Assembly (NCBI GenBank): GCA_044226395.1
Contig: JBGAHD010000001.1
Span: 186,001 to 250,000 of the forward strand
Direction: 5' to 3'
Source: JBGAHD01 sp044226395
GTDB taxonomy: Bacteria; Pseudomonadota; Gammaproteobacteria; Xanthomonadales; Ahniellaceae
Length of the DNA stretch: 64,000 nucleotides
Part shown: positions 16,796-25,856 of the stretch, in pieces
How the letters are laid out: each line of letters begins with the position of its first letter
Position numbering within the stretch: position 1 is the stretch's first letter
Made by a program: the position numbers and the translations under genes
Notes under the pieces: generated by a model
What the model was told of the DNA's origin: nothing
What the model saw: the letters and a program-made list of their open reading frames with translations, nothing else
The model's database searches: none

Positions 16796-17286
16796 CTGTT
16801 TCCGCACAATTTGTTGCTGATTGGCCAAGTCGTGGCCTGGAGCGTGAAGCGCGAGTGGCCACGCTCCTCCAGATACTCCAACCATTTGCTGAAGAAACTG
16901 TTCATGCGCAGGCGGTGATCGAACACGCGCCGCAGATCGGCATCGCGCCCGAGCACGTCTTCCAGGCGCGGGCCCAGATAGCAGGTCGTGACCTCGGCCA
17001 TCTGTGCGTCCAGATACAGCCGGATGAAGGCCGAGGGGTCGGGTCGACCCGTGACTTCGTCGTGAAAGGCGTAGCTCAGTCGCAGCTCCATCGTGTACGG
17101 ATGGCGCTCGAGCACGTCGAGGTGCAGTTCCAGATCCTCGTGGCCGTGCGAGACGTGACGTCCCGGCGCGAGCTCGGTCGGTCCGAACAGCCGCGTGATG
17201 CGCCAATAGTTGTCCGCGTAAAGGCCCATCAGGAAGCTGAACTTCCCCGAGGCGATCTGTGAACGCGTGGCGCGAGTGGGCAACAT
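16792..17286 (-). CDS. DUF1249 family protein
   Basis: The 164-residue protein matches the DUF1249 (YqiB-like) family: FLMGLYADNYWRITRLFG near the N-terminus and the core YTMELRLSYAF, followed by the LYLDAQMAEVTTCY segment. Function is unknown; in many gammaproteobacteria it lies near nudF/cpdA, which is not the case here. I chose ATG 17286. There is no Shine-Dalgarno; instead TATAGT sits on the minus strand seven bases before the ATG (17299-17294), so the transcript may be leaderless. A longer frame to 17331 is less likely. Confidence 0.8.
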   Translation of the reverse strand: MLPTRATRSQIASGKFSFLMGLYADNYWRITRLFGPTELAPGRHVSHGHEDLELHLDVLERHPYTMELRLSYAFHDEVTGRPDPSAFIRLYLDAQMAEVTTCYLGPRLEDVLGRDADLRRVFDHRLRMNSFFSKWLEYLEERGHSRFTLQATTWPISNKLCGNS

Positions 17287-17763
17287 GCGGCGGACTATAG
17301 CAAACGGCGGCGTCGCGACCAGTCGTGGCAAACGCGCGCGGTTGGGTTACGATGGGAGTGCAGTTCCCGCCCGTGGTGAATCCTTCACGCCGTCTTGAAT
17401 TCGCGCCGATGAGCGCGCGATGGCGCGTGGGCAATCGACGGATGGGCAATTGCTTTCGCGCCAAACGCGTGAACCGCGCGCAGTCGAGTGGTGAATCGTA
17501 AACGCCGCCGAACGAAGTCTGGCGTTGATGACCAGTCGCGAGCGCTCTCCGTCCGGCCGCGCGCCCCGCAGTGCAGGCTGCCCGCTCGGTCTCGAGGCGA
17601 CGACGAGATCCTTCGCGCGAACTAGCTTCTTCGCGCTACACGCGCGACGCCGTTGATCGCGCCGCTCCACCCCTCCCGCGATACGTTACGACAGACACTG
17701 CTGGCGCCCTCGCGCTCGGGCTAGTCTCGCCGACGCCATCCTCGTCCCGCCTTCGGAAGGACC
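17287..17763. other. Intergenic region between divergent genes
   Basis: This 477-bp stretch separates DUF1249 and the amidohydrolase gene. Short frames exist on both strands but none has a convincing start, ribosome site or recognisable product. Apart from the TATAGT box at its left end and an AAGGA ribosome site at its right end I see no structured element. Confidence 0.5.
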
Positions 17764-19791
17764 ATGAAACCAATCCTTGCTCTCTCGTTCGTCCTCGCCA
17801 TCGCGCCGGTCGCCGCGCGCGCCGACACCGCCCGCTTCATCGCGATCTTCGGCGGCAAGCACGTGGGTCATGTCATCGCCGATACGCGCGGCAATACCAC
17901 GCGCGTCGATTTCGACGTCAAGAACAACGGTCGGGGTCCCACGATTCAGGAGACCGTGGTGGTCGACGCCAATGGTCTGCCGACCGCTTGGACCATCACC
18001 GGCACCACGACCTTCGGTAGTCCCGTCGATGAACACTTCGCGATGCGCGGCGGTAAGGCGACGTGGCGCGATTCCACCGGCAAGGGCGAGGCCGTGGTCA
18101 AGGAGCACGCGATCTACGTGCCGCAAAGCGGCAGCCCCTGGGCCGACCAGATCTACGCCAATGTGTTGTTGAAGCGCGAGGGCATGATCATGCCCGCGCT
18201 GCCCGGTGGCACCCTGACCCTGACCAAGGGCGTGACTTTTCGCGTGGAAGGCAAGGGTGGCGCGATCGATGTGACGCGCTACGAACTCTCGGGCATCGAC
18301 ACCTCGCCCGAGACCATGCTGCTCGACGCGCAAGGTCGCTTGTTCGCGTCCGTGTCGGCCAGCAGCGTGGTCGTGCGCGAAGGGTATGAAGGCGAGGAAG
18401 TGCGCCTGCGCAAGCTGGCCGCCGATTGGACCACCGAGCGCTTCGAGGCGATCGAACGCGACGTCGCGCATCGTTACGATTCCCCGGTGCGCATTCGCAA
18501 TGTGCGTGTGTTCGATCCCAAGACGAGCGCGCTCACCGCGCCGGTGTCGGTGGTCGTGCGGGGCCGCGAGATCGCCGCGGTCGAACCGCTGGACAGCCCC
18601 GCGACGCCGGGCGAAGTGCAGATCGACGGCGCCGGCGGCAGTCTGATCGCGGGCATGTACGAGATGCACGCGCATCTGGGTCAGGAAGGCGCGCTGCTCA
18701 ACGTGCTCGCCGGCGTGACCACGGTGCGCGACATGGGCAATGACAATGCCGTGCTTGACGCGCTGATCCAGCGCATCGACTCCGGCGCCATTGGCGGACC
18801 GCGCGTGATTCGCTCGGGGTTCGTCGAGGGGCGCAGTCAGTACAGCGCCAACAACGGCTTCGTGGTCGACAGCGAGCAGGCGGCCGTCGATGCCGTGCGC
18901 TGGTATAGCGCGCGCGGCTATTGGCAGATCAAGGTCTACAACAGCATGAACCCCGCGTGGGTGCCCGCGGTCGTGGCCGAGGCGCATCGCCTGGGCATGC
19001 GCGTGGCCGGTCACGTGCCCGCGTTCGCCACCGCCGATCAAATGATCGAAGCGGGCTATGACGAGATGACCCATATCAATCAGTTCGTGCTCGGTTGGGT
19101 GATCGGCAAGGACGAGGACACGCGCACGCTGTTCCGCCTCACTGCGTTGAAGCGTCTGCCCGCGCTCGATCTCAACAGCGACAAGGTGCGTCACACGATC
19201 GATCTGATGGTGGCCGGCCACAAGGCCATCGATCCGACGCTCGGCATTCACGAGAACCTGACGCAGAATCGCGATGGTCAGATTCCGCCGGGCGCGGTCG
19301 GCTACTTCGATCATCTGCCCATCGGCACGCGTCGCGATGCGATGAAGGGTTGGGTCGATGTGTCCAAGCCCGGCGACGATCAGGCCTATCGTCAGGCCTT
19401 CGATAAGTTGCTCGCGGTGGTCAAGCAATTGCACGATCGCGGCGTGTTCATCGTGTTCGGCACGGACACGGGCGGCTCGTTCACCTATCACCGCGAGTTG
19501 GAGCTGTATCAGCGCGCCGGCATGACCGCGCCGGAGATCCTCAAGCGCGCCACCTTCGACAGCGCGCAATACGTCGGCCAGGATCAACGCCTGGGGTCGA
19601 TCGAGAAGGGCAAGCTCGCCGATTTCTTCCTGGTGCCGGGCGATCCCACGGTGGATCTGAAGGCGATCAAGAAGATCGCGATGGTGGTGAAGGACGGGCG
19701 CTTCTACTTTCCGTCCGAGGTCTATCCGAAGTTCGGCATCGCGCCCTTCGTCGATGCGCCGACGGTCACGCTGCCGACCGCGACGAACTGA
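17764..19791 (+). CDS. Exported amidohydrolase
   Basis: The 675-residue protein has a signal peptide (MKPILALSFVLAIAPVAARA), an N-terminal region of about 200 residues without a domain I recognise, and a C-terminal amidohydrolase barrel. Metal ligands are visible: H-A-H in EMHAHLG, a candidate carboxylated lysine in QIKVYN, His in AGHVP, His in THINQF, and Asp in FGTDTGG. The C-terminal beta-sandwich strand (LGSIEKGKLADFFLVPGDP) is typical of imidazolonepropionase/prolidase-like members, so a periplasmic peptidase or amide hydrolase role is likely; the substrate cannot be told. AAGGA precedes the ATG. Confidence 0.88.
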   Translation: MKPILALSFVLAIAPVAARADTARFIAIFGGKHVGHVIADTRGNTTRVDFDVKNNGRGPTIQETVVVDANGLPTAWTITGTTTFGSPVDEHFAMRGGKATWRDSTGKGEAVVKEHAIYVPQSGSPWADQIYANVLLKREGMIMPALPGGTLTLTKGVTFRVEGKGGAIDVTRYELSGIDTSPETMLLDAQGRLFASVSASSVVVREGYEGEEVRLRKLAADWTTERFEAIERDVAHRYDSPVRIRNVRVFDPKTSALTAPVSVVVRGREIAAVEPLDSPATPGEVQIDGAGGSLIAGMYEMHAHLGQEGALLNVLAGVTTVRDMGNDNAVLDALIQRIDSGAIGGPRVIRSGFVEGRSQYSANNGFVVDSEQAAVDAVRWYSARGYWQIKVYNSMNPAWVPAVVAEAHRLGMRVAGHVPAFATADQMIEAGYDEMTHINQFVLGWVIGKDEDTRTLFRLTALKRLPALDLNSDKVRHTIDLMVAGHKAIDPTLGIHENLTQNRDGQIPPGAVGYFDHLPIGTRRDAMKGWVDVSKPGDDQAYRQAFDKLLAVVKQLHDRGVFIVFGTDTGGSFTYHRELELYQRAGMTAPEILKRATFDSAQYVGQDQRLGSIEKGKLADFFLVPGDPTVDLKAIKKIAMVVKDGRFYFPSEVYPKFGIAPFVDAPTVTLPTATN

Positions 19792-19833
19792 GTCACGAGA
19801 CGCGAGGCGGCGATGCGCGCCGCCTCGCTTCGC

Positions 19834-21711
19834 TCATCCGTGCGTGCAGGTCTCGCCGGGTTTGTCGTCGAGTCCCAGCGTGCGACCGAGCAAGCCCGCC
19901 GCATCGAAGTAGCGCGTGTCGCCCACGGTCTGCACTTGCAGCGCGGGTTGCAGATGAAAGTAAGGCGCCTGATCGAGCGCGGGCCAGCGACCGAGATCGG
20001 CCGGCGCGTACCAACAGGTGACCTGCTGGAAGGGCACGGCCTTGCCCCGCGGCAGCGCTTCGGTCAGCACACGGCCGACGAGTGAACCCTTCGCCGGCAA
20101 TTCGATCTTGAGCACGTGCGCCAGCGTTTGCGCGATGTCGGCATTGCTCGTGGGCGCGGGATCGACGAAGCCGCGACGAAAATCCGGACCGAGCGCGGCC
20201 ATGAAGTTCCACGTATCGGCGCGACTGAAGGCGCCGTGCATGCCCTGGCCTTGACTCAAGGTCGAGTCGGCCACTTCGACACCGCAACGAAATGGCTGGT
20301 CGCAGCCGGCGGAATACGAACGGAAACTCACCAGCACCGTCGGTCGCGGCGTCGCCGCGTCGCCGATCAAACCGATGTCGCGCATCGGAATCGTGCCGGG
20401 CAAGTCGCGATACGCGTCGTCGACGAAGACGCCGCCCGTGTAGTCCTGCGACAGCAGAAAGCGCACGAGCTTCGGCACCTGGTCGCGCGCCTGATCGTCG
20501 CGCGCGTAGATCAGCGCCGAACCCGCGCCCGCGGTAACGACGAAACTCGGGGCCTCGGCGCTGCCACCGATCAGACCACTCGCTTGCACCGGATGCTTAG
20601 GCATGCCCGCGGTGGCCGCGGCGACGCCGCGGGTTTCACAATCACGCTGCCGATCGATCTCGGTCATGCGCGCATCGGGATCGCGCAAGGTCAGGTCCAG
20701 CGCGGTGGCGATGTCGATGGCGAGAAAGCCCGGCGGCAGATGACCCAGCGGCACGTCATCGTAGTGGCAGCGTCCGGCATGACTCGTGTCGCTCTGCTTC
20801 GAGATGGTCGAGAAGCCATGATCAGAGGTGATGAAGAGATTGGTCTGGCGATCGAGCCCCAGCGATTTCAGCGCGCGGCGCAATTGGCCCACGTTGTTGT
20901 CGGTGTTGCGGATCGCCGCGAGCGAAGTGCCGCCGTTGATGCCAGGCAAGATGCCGTAGCGACTGTCGAGCTGACTGTGCTGCGTGCTGTCAGGATCGCG
21001 CAGCCAAAGCACGATCACGAAGGGCTTGCCACGCGCCTGAAACTTCGGCAGCACCACGCGCGTGAGCACGTCGAGCGCGTACTGCTGTTGCGCGCGATTG
21101 GGTCGGTCTACCGCGGGTGGCGTCGGCGGCAAGCCGGCGGCGGCGATGGCCTGGGCGAATTCGGCATTCATCGCGATGCCGTCGGGCAGGCCGGTGCGAT
21201 CGTCGAGGAAGAACGTCGTGTTGCCATCGCGATGCGCGTGATCCTGGATCAAGGTCGGACCGAGCTTGCCAATGGCCGCGGTGCTGAAACCCTGCGACGC
21301 GGCGGCGAGCAAGGTGATCTCGTGCAGATAATCGCCGCCGAAGTGCGCGTCGACATCGCCAAGCGTCACGTTGTCCTCGATGAAGGGCGTGGGCGTCGTC
21401 GTGCCGCGCGCGGTCTTGGCCGGATAGTCGACGTAGAGCACGTTGGCGAAATCACCCGTGTCGCCCAGATAGTGACCCGTGGCGATGGCCGAGGCATTGG
21501 CCGTGGTCACGGTGGGGAACAACGAGTGACTGTTGGGAAAGCTCACGCCTTCGCGACGCAAGGCGTCGAGATTCGGCGCGGTCTTGGCATCGACGATCGA
21601 TCCGCGCAAGCCGTCGGCGACGACGATGATGGCGTTGCGCGGCGCGGTCTCGCGCGCGGGCGAGGCGAGCGGGATCAGCGCGAGGCTAGCGGCGAGCAGA
21701 AGAATTCGCAT
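19834..21711 (-). CDS. Alkaline-phosphatase-superfamily enzyme (type I phosphodiesterase-like)
   Basis: The 625-residue exported protein (signal MRILLLAASLALIPLASPA) has the fold of nucleotide pyrophosphatase/phosphodiesterases. The first metal Asp lies in IIVVADGLRG, the likely threonine nucleophile in SLFPTVTTANASAIATG, and the second metal site in FITSDHGFST. It probably cleaves phosphodiesters or phosphomonoesters in the periplasm; substrate unknown. GGAG six bases before ATG 21711 fixes the start, although the frame stays open to 21837. It is convergent with the amidohydrolase gene. Confidence 0.88.
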   Translation of the reverse strand: MRILLLAASLALIPLASPARETAPRNAIIVVADGLRGSIVDAKTAPNLDALRREGVSFPNSHSLFPTVTTANASAIATGHYLGDTGDFANVLYVDYPAKTARGTTTPTPFIEDNVTLGDVDAHFGGDYLHEITLLAAASQGFSTAAIGKLGPTLIQDHAHRDGNTTFFLDDRTGLPDGIAMNAEFAQAIAAAGLPPTPPAVDRPNRAQQQYALDVLTRVVLPKFQARGKPFVIVLWLRDPDSTQHSQLDSRYGILPGINGGTSLAAIRNTDNNVGQLRRALKSLGLDRQTNLFITSDHGFSTISKQSDTSHAGRCHYDDVPLGHLPPGFLAIDIATALDLTLRDPDARMTEIDRQRDCETRGVAAATAGMPKHPVQASGLIGGSAEAPSFVVTAGAGSALIYARDDQARDQVPKLVRFLLSQDYTGGVFVDDAYRDLPGTIPMRDIGLIGDAATPRPTVLVSFRSYSAGCDQPFRCGVEVADSTLSQGQGMHGAFSRADTWNFMAALGPDFRRGFVDPAPTSNADIAQTLAHVLKIELPAKGSLVGRVLTEALPRGKAVPFQQVTCWYAPADLGRWPALDQAPYFHLQPALQVQTVGDTRYFDAAGLLGRTLGLDDKPGETCTHG

Positions 21712-21796
21712 GACATCTCCGCGAATGTAGAAAGGGAATAGGTGCGAGCGTGGCAGGCCTCGATGACAACGCGAGGGCATGCGTGGCGCCTTCGAA

Positions 21797-22249
21797 CTAC
21801 GCGCGCGGGCGTTGCGCCAGCCACCGGTCGAGCGCATTGGCGAAGGCTTGTCGATCGCGCGCGTGCAGCGCGGCCGGTCCGCCGGTCTGCACGCCGGCGC
21901 CGCGCAGACCGTCCATGAAATTGCGCATCGACAAACGCTCGGCGATGGTCTCGGTGGTGTAGAGCTCGCCGCGTGGATTGAGCGCGACCGCGCCCTTGGC
22001 GATGGCGCCGGCGGCCAGCGGAATGTCGGCCGTGATCACCAGATCGCCCGGCTCGGCGCGGCGCACGATCTCGTTATCGGCGACATCCAAACCATGCGGC
22101 ACCTGCACCGCGCGAATGAACGGCGAGGGTGGCGTGCGCACCCAGGCGTTCGCGACCAAGGTCAGCTCGATTCGCGCGCGATCGGCGGCGCGGAACAGAA
22201 TGTCCTTGATCACATTGGGGCAGGCGTCGGCATCGACCCAGATCGGCAT
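21797..22249 (-). CDS. yaiI: YaiI/YqxD family protein (UPF0178)
   Basis: The 150-residue protein starts MPIWVDADACPNVIKDIL and contains LVITADIPLAAGAIAKGAVALNPRG, the signature of the DUF188/UPF0178 family, which has a PIN/NYN-like nuclease fold with conserved aspartates. The biological role is not established. The ATG at 22249 is the family start, though the frame extends much further upstream. No Shine-Dalgarno is visible; a TCGGCA-N17-TACCAT promoter-like pair ends six bases before the ATG, suggesting a leaderless transcript. Confidence 0.92.
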   Translation of the reverse strand: MPIWVDADACPNVIKDILFRAADRARIELTLVANAWVRTPPSPFIRAVQVPHGLDVADNEIVRRAEPGDLVITADIPLAAGAIAKGAVALNPRGELYTTETIAERLSMRNFMDGLRGAGVQTGGPAALHARDRQAFANALDRWLAQRPRA

Positions 22250-22436
22250 GCGCGGATGGTAGCGGGTTCGCGCGGCCTTGCCGACCGCGCGGGGCTGGCG
22301 AAACGGCGACGTTGGCGTACGATGCGGGGGCGCCGCGTCAGGGGATCGCGGCGCGGACAATGTCGACGGGTGACAGGCGTCGCCTCGATGTCGCGCATGC
22401 TTGCTCAGTCCCCGCGCATCGTCCAGGAGGACCCGC

Positions 22437-22904
22437 ATGAACGCGAACGAGCCCGAAGCCACGCCGACCGAAACGGCCAATCCTTATGCCGCGCCCAACG
22501 CGCCGGTGCGCGACGCCGCCGAGATGCGACGCGTGCCCGACTATCTGTTGGTGCCGATTCGACATGCCGCGTACGCCGGCTATTTCATGACCTTCGGCAC
22601 CGTGGCGCTGCTGGCCATCGCCGTCGTCGCCAAGCAAGAGGGCGCCTGGTTGGGTCTGATTGACGTGATCTTGTGCGCGGGCCTGGCCTTTGGCATTCAG
22701 CGCAAGAGTCGTGCTTGCGCGGTCGCGCTCCTGGCCTTGCTGGTGTTTTCGCGCCTTTTCGAAATCATCAGCACCGGCAAAATGAGCGGCATTCTGATCA
22801 GCGTGATCATCGGCGTGTTCCTCTTCAAGGGCGTGGTCGCAACGTTCGCGTATCACCGTTTTCTGCGCGAGGGCGATCGTTTCGTGCGACCGAGCATGTT
22901 GTGA
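22437..22904 (+). CDS. Small membrane protein with NPYAAP motif (paralogue 1)
   Basis: The 155-residue protein begins with a polar segment containing NPYAAPNAPV, followed by about four hydrophobic helices (roughly residues 40-60, 70-88, 92-110, 115-140). I do not recognise a named family. The segment G-I-Q-R-K-S-R-A-C-A-V and the preceding PDYLLVPIRHAAYAG align with the next gene, so the two are paralogues. AGGAGG seven bases before the ATG fixes the start. No enzymatic motif is seen. Confidence 0.72.
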   Translation: MNANEPEATPTETANPYAAPNAPVRDAAEMRRVPDYLLVPIRHAAYAGYFMTFGTVALLAIAVVAKQEGAWLGLIDVILCAGLAFGIQRKSRACAVALLALLVFSRLFEIISTGKMSGILISVIIGVFLFKGVVATFAYHRFLREGDRFVRPSML

Positions 22905-23118
22905 GCGCGCGCCGCGTCGCGCCTCTCGCGCGAGCGGCGGCGCGGTCGGCGAAGTCGCGCGCGTGCTCTGTCGGTATCACTACGGATCACGGTCGATCCT
23001 CGACTACCATCGCTTCGCGCGAAAGATCGCCAGCATCGTGCAGCCGGGTGGCGAGTGAAGCCCGGTCGATCGAGCGCGAAGACGGGGCCATGCCAGTTAT
23101 AAATGACGGAGTGCGCAC

Positions 23119-23688
23119 GTGACCGGCGGCGACCCGCGCCAAGAGGCTCTCGACGCGTCGCGGGACCCGTACTCGCCACCCCAGGCGCCGGTGCGCGAGC
23201 CCGCGTGGGATGAGATCGATGGCGTGCCGCGCGAGATTCTCGTGCCACTGCGTCGCGCGCAAATCGCGGGCTGGGTGGCGTTAGGCGTGTCGGTGGTCCT
23301 GCTGGGATTGCGCATGCCGAGGTGGCACTCACTCGATGGTCTGATCGCGGTGTTTCGTGTGCTCGAGATGCTGATGATCGCTGGGCTGACGATCGGCATC
23401 CTGCGGCGCAATTACGCTTGCGCCGTGGTGCTGTGGGTGTATTTGAGTCTGTGGTGGTTCGTCTCGATCATGGTGGGCAATGGCCCAAATCTCGCGCACG
23501 TCGTGATCGCGGCGGTCGTCTACTTTCTGATCAATGGCGCGAGTGCTTGCGCGCGGTACTGGCGGCATCGGCAGGGGGTCGACGAGCCGCCCGGATCGCG
23601 CGCGTGGGCGGTATTCCAAGGCGTGGACGCACAGCGACGCGGCACGAGCGCGGCATCATCGCCCGATGCTCCGGCAGCGCCGCCTTGA
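23119..23688 (+). CDS. Small membrane protein with DPYSPP motif (paralogue 2)
   Basis: The 189-residue protein repeats the layout of its neighbour: DPYSPPQAPV in the N-terminal polar part, then PREILVPLRRAQIAG, several hydrophobic helices, and GILRRNYACAVVLW. The C-terminal 40 residues are polar and extra compared with paralogue 1. It starts with GTG at 23119, preceded by GGAG at seven bases. A TATAAA box lies at 23097-23102 but has no clear -35. Function unknown. Confidence 0.7.
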   Translation: MTGGDPRQEALDASRDPYSPPQAPVREPAWDEIDGVPREILVPLRRAQIAGWVALGVSVVLLGLRMPRWHSLDGLIAVFRVLEMLMIAGLTIGILRRNYACAVVLWVYLSLWWFVSIMVGNGPNLAHVVIAAVVYFLINGASACARYWRHRQGVDEPPGSRAWAVFQGVDAQRRGTSAASSPDAPAAPP

Positions 23689-23795
23689 GCGCGGACTCGG
23701 ATGCGAGTGACGTGCGTCGCCATGATTCGATCACCTCGTTGGCGATATGCTTTGCACTCCACGCGTTTCGACACCGCCATTTCGGAGATTGCCGC

Positions 23796-24350
23796 ATGAA
23801 CCTTCGTTCCCTGTCCTGGCTTTGCGCCGCCCTGTTCGCGACCGCCGGTACGGCGTCCGCTTTCGATCTGAGCAGCGCCGACCTCAAGGCCAACGCGCGC
23901 ATCGATGACAAGTTCGTGTTCAACGGGTTTGGTTGCACGGGGCAGAACGTCTCGCCCGCGCTCGCGTGGAAGAACGCGCCCGAGGGCACCAAGAGCTTCG
24001 CGTTGCTCGTGCACGATCCCGACGCGCCCACGGGCGGCGCGGGTTGGTGGCATTGGGTCGTGGTGAATCTGCCGGCGAGCGCGACGTCGCTCGCGCAAGG
24101 CGCGGGCGCGGCCGATGGCAAGGGCTTGCCGGCGGGCGCGATGCAGATCGCGACGGATTTCGGCGCGCCGGGTTGGGGCGGTCCGTGTCCGCCCGTGGGT
24201 CATGGCACGCACCACTATCACTTCACCTTGCACGCGCTCAAGGTCGAGCATCTGGATCTGACGCCCACCGCCACGGCGTCGTTGGCGGGCTACATGGTCA
24301 ATGCCAATTCCTTGGGCAAGGCGGAGTTCACCGCGACTTACGAGCGCTGA
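23796..24350 (+). CDS. Exported PEBP-family (YbhB/YbcL-like) protein
   Basis: The 184-residue protein has a signal peptide (MNLRSLSWLCAALFATAGTASA) and the Raf-kinase-inhibitor-like/PEBP fold: FGCTGQNVSPALAWKNAPEGTKSFALLVHDPDAP and the ligand-site HWVVVNLP and HHYHFTLHAL. Bacterial members bind small anions; their cellular role is mostly unknown. Length fits the family plus signal peptide. GGAG lies nine bases before the ATG. It is probably periplasmic. Confidence 0.93.
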   Translation: MNLRSLSWLCAALFATAGTASAFDLSSADLKANARIDDKFVFNGFGCTGQNVSPALAWKNAPEGTKSFALLVHDPDAPTGGAGWWHWVVVNLPASATSLAQGAGAADGKGLPAGAMQIATDFGAPGWGGPCPPVGHGTHHYHFTLHALKVEHLDLTPTATASLAGYMVNANSLGKAEFTATYER

Positions 24351-24629
24351 GGCCGGGCGATTCGTTGCGTCGATCCGCGGATCGGCGCAGCGCGGCACGC
24401 ACGAGCTGTGCTCGAGGCGCGCCGTGCTTTCGGTGACACACGTCTCGCGCGAGGCCGACGATCAGGGCCGCGCGCGTTGGACGAAAGTCGAGTGCGATTC
24501 AAACGCCGATGACTAACGCGGCGCCGAGCGCGCTGCTATGGTCCGGCGTCGATAGCGACGGGCCCGGCATGGCGTGATGGACAACAGCCGCGGCCCTCGC
24601 GCGCGCCTTCAGCCTCGGAACCGTCAACG

Positions 24630-25736
24630 ATGACCTCAGCGCCCACTCCGGCCGACACCTCCGCGAAGATCAAATTCACTGGCAGTCGCGACTTTCAGGC
24701 GGAACTGCGCCGCCGCGTCGATGCCTATTTCCAGCGCAGCGGTCGACGACAGCGCGATTGCTGGCAGATGTACGTCAAGACCGCGGTCATCGGTCTGTGG
24801 TTCGCGGCCTCGTATGGGCTGCTGGTGTTCTGGGCGGATGCGTGGTGGGAGGCCGTGCCGTTGGCCTTGTCCCTGGCGCTGGCCGTGGGCGCGATCGGTT
24901 TCAATGTCCAGCACGATGGCGGGCATCGCGCGTACTCGGACAAGCAGTGGCTCAACGTCATCACCGCCTTCAGTCTGGATGTGATCGGCGGCAGCTCCTA
25001 TGTGTGGCGCTGGAAGCACGCCGTGTTTCATCACGCCTACGTCAATATTCAGAACTACGATTCCGATGTCGATCTGGGTGCCATGGCGCGCCTGACGCCG
25101 TATCAGAAGCGCGTGCCGATCCAGCGCTGGCAGCATTGGTATATGTGGGTGCTCTATGGCGTGATGGCGATTCGCTGGCAGTTGTACGGCGACTTTCGCG
25201 ATCTGATCGCCGGTAACGTCGGCACGCAGCGCATTCCGCGCCCCAAGGGCTGGGACCTGTTCGTGCTGATCGCGGGCAAGCTGGTGTTCTTCACGCTCGC
25301 GTTCGGACTGCCCTTGATGTTTCATGCGTGGTGGGTCGTGCTGATCTTCTACGCGGCGAGCATGGCGGTGACGGGCGTGTTGCTGGCGATCGTGTTCCAG
25401 CTCGCGCATTGCGTGGAAGAAGCCGAGTTCGCGCCGCCACCCGGAGCTTCGGGCGAAATCGACACGCCCTGGGCCGTGCATCAGATCGAATCCAGCGTCA
25501 ACTTCGCGCGCCGCAATCCCTTGATGGCCTGGTTCCTGGGCGGCTTGAACTTCCAGATCGAGCATCATCTGTTCCCGCGCATCTGCCACATCCACTATCC
25601 GGCCTTGTCGGAACTGGTCGAGGCGACCTGTCGGGAATTCGGCGTGCGCTATCGCGAGCATCGTTCCTTCCTGGCCGGCGTGATGTCGCACTTTCGCTGG
25701 TTGCGGCGCATGGGTCGGGCCGACGGCGCGGCTTGA
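24630..25736 (+). CDS. Membrane fatty acid desaturase
   Basis: The 368-residue integral membrane protein has all three histidine boxes of the acyl-lipid/acyl-CoA desaturases: HDGGH (95-99), HHAYVN with His134/135, and QIEHH (309-313). The QIEHH form, with Q in place of the first H, is typical of front-end (delta-5/delta-6-like) desaturases; no cytochrome b5 domain is fused. It would introduce a double bond into membrane acyl chains using a di-iron centre and an external electron donor. Hydrophobic helices lie near residues 48-90 and 210-262. The regioselectivity cannot be read from sequence. Confidence 0.92.
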   Translation: MTSAPTPADTSAKIKFTGSRDFQAELRRRVDAYFQRSGRRQRDCWQMYVKTAVIGLWFAASYGLLVFWADAWWEAVPLALSLALAVGAIGFNVQHDGGHRAYSDKQWLNVITAFSLDVIGGSSYVWRWKHAVFHHAYVNIQNYDSDVDLGAMARLTPYQKRVPIQRWQHWYMWVLYGVMAIRWQLYGDFRDLIAGNVGTQRIPRPKGWDLFVLIAGKLVFFTLAFGLPLMFHAWWVVLIFYAASMAVTGVLLAIVFQLAHCVEEAEFAPPPGASGEIDTPWAVHQIESSVNFARRNPLMAWFLGGLNFQIEHHLFPRICHIHYPALSELVEATCREFGVRYREHRSFLAGVMSHFRWLRRMGRADGAA

Positions 25737-25788
25737 ATCGCGCCTCGACGCGCGCGCATTCCAATCGTCGCGGGTTCTGTGCCGATGA

Positions 25789-25815
25789 TCGCGCGCGCGT
25801 TTGCCGCGCGCGCGA
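25789..25815. other. GC hairpin after the desaturase gene
   Basis: A 10-bp inverted repeat (25789-25798 with 25806-25815) around a 7-nt loop lies between the desaturase and metallopeptidase genes. No T-run follows, so it may stabilise the mRNA 3' end or be a weak terminator. Confidence 0.35.
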
Positions 25816-25856
25816 GTCGACGGATACTGCGCCACGGTTTCGGGGTGGGGTAGAGC

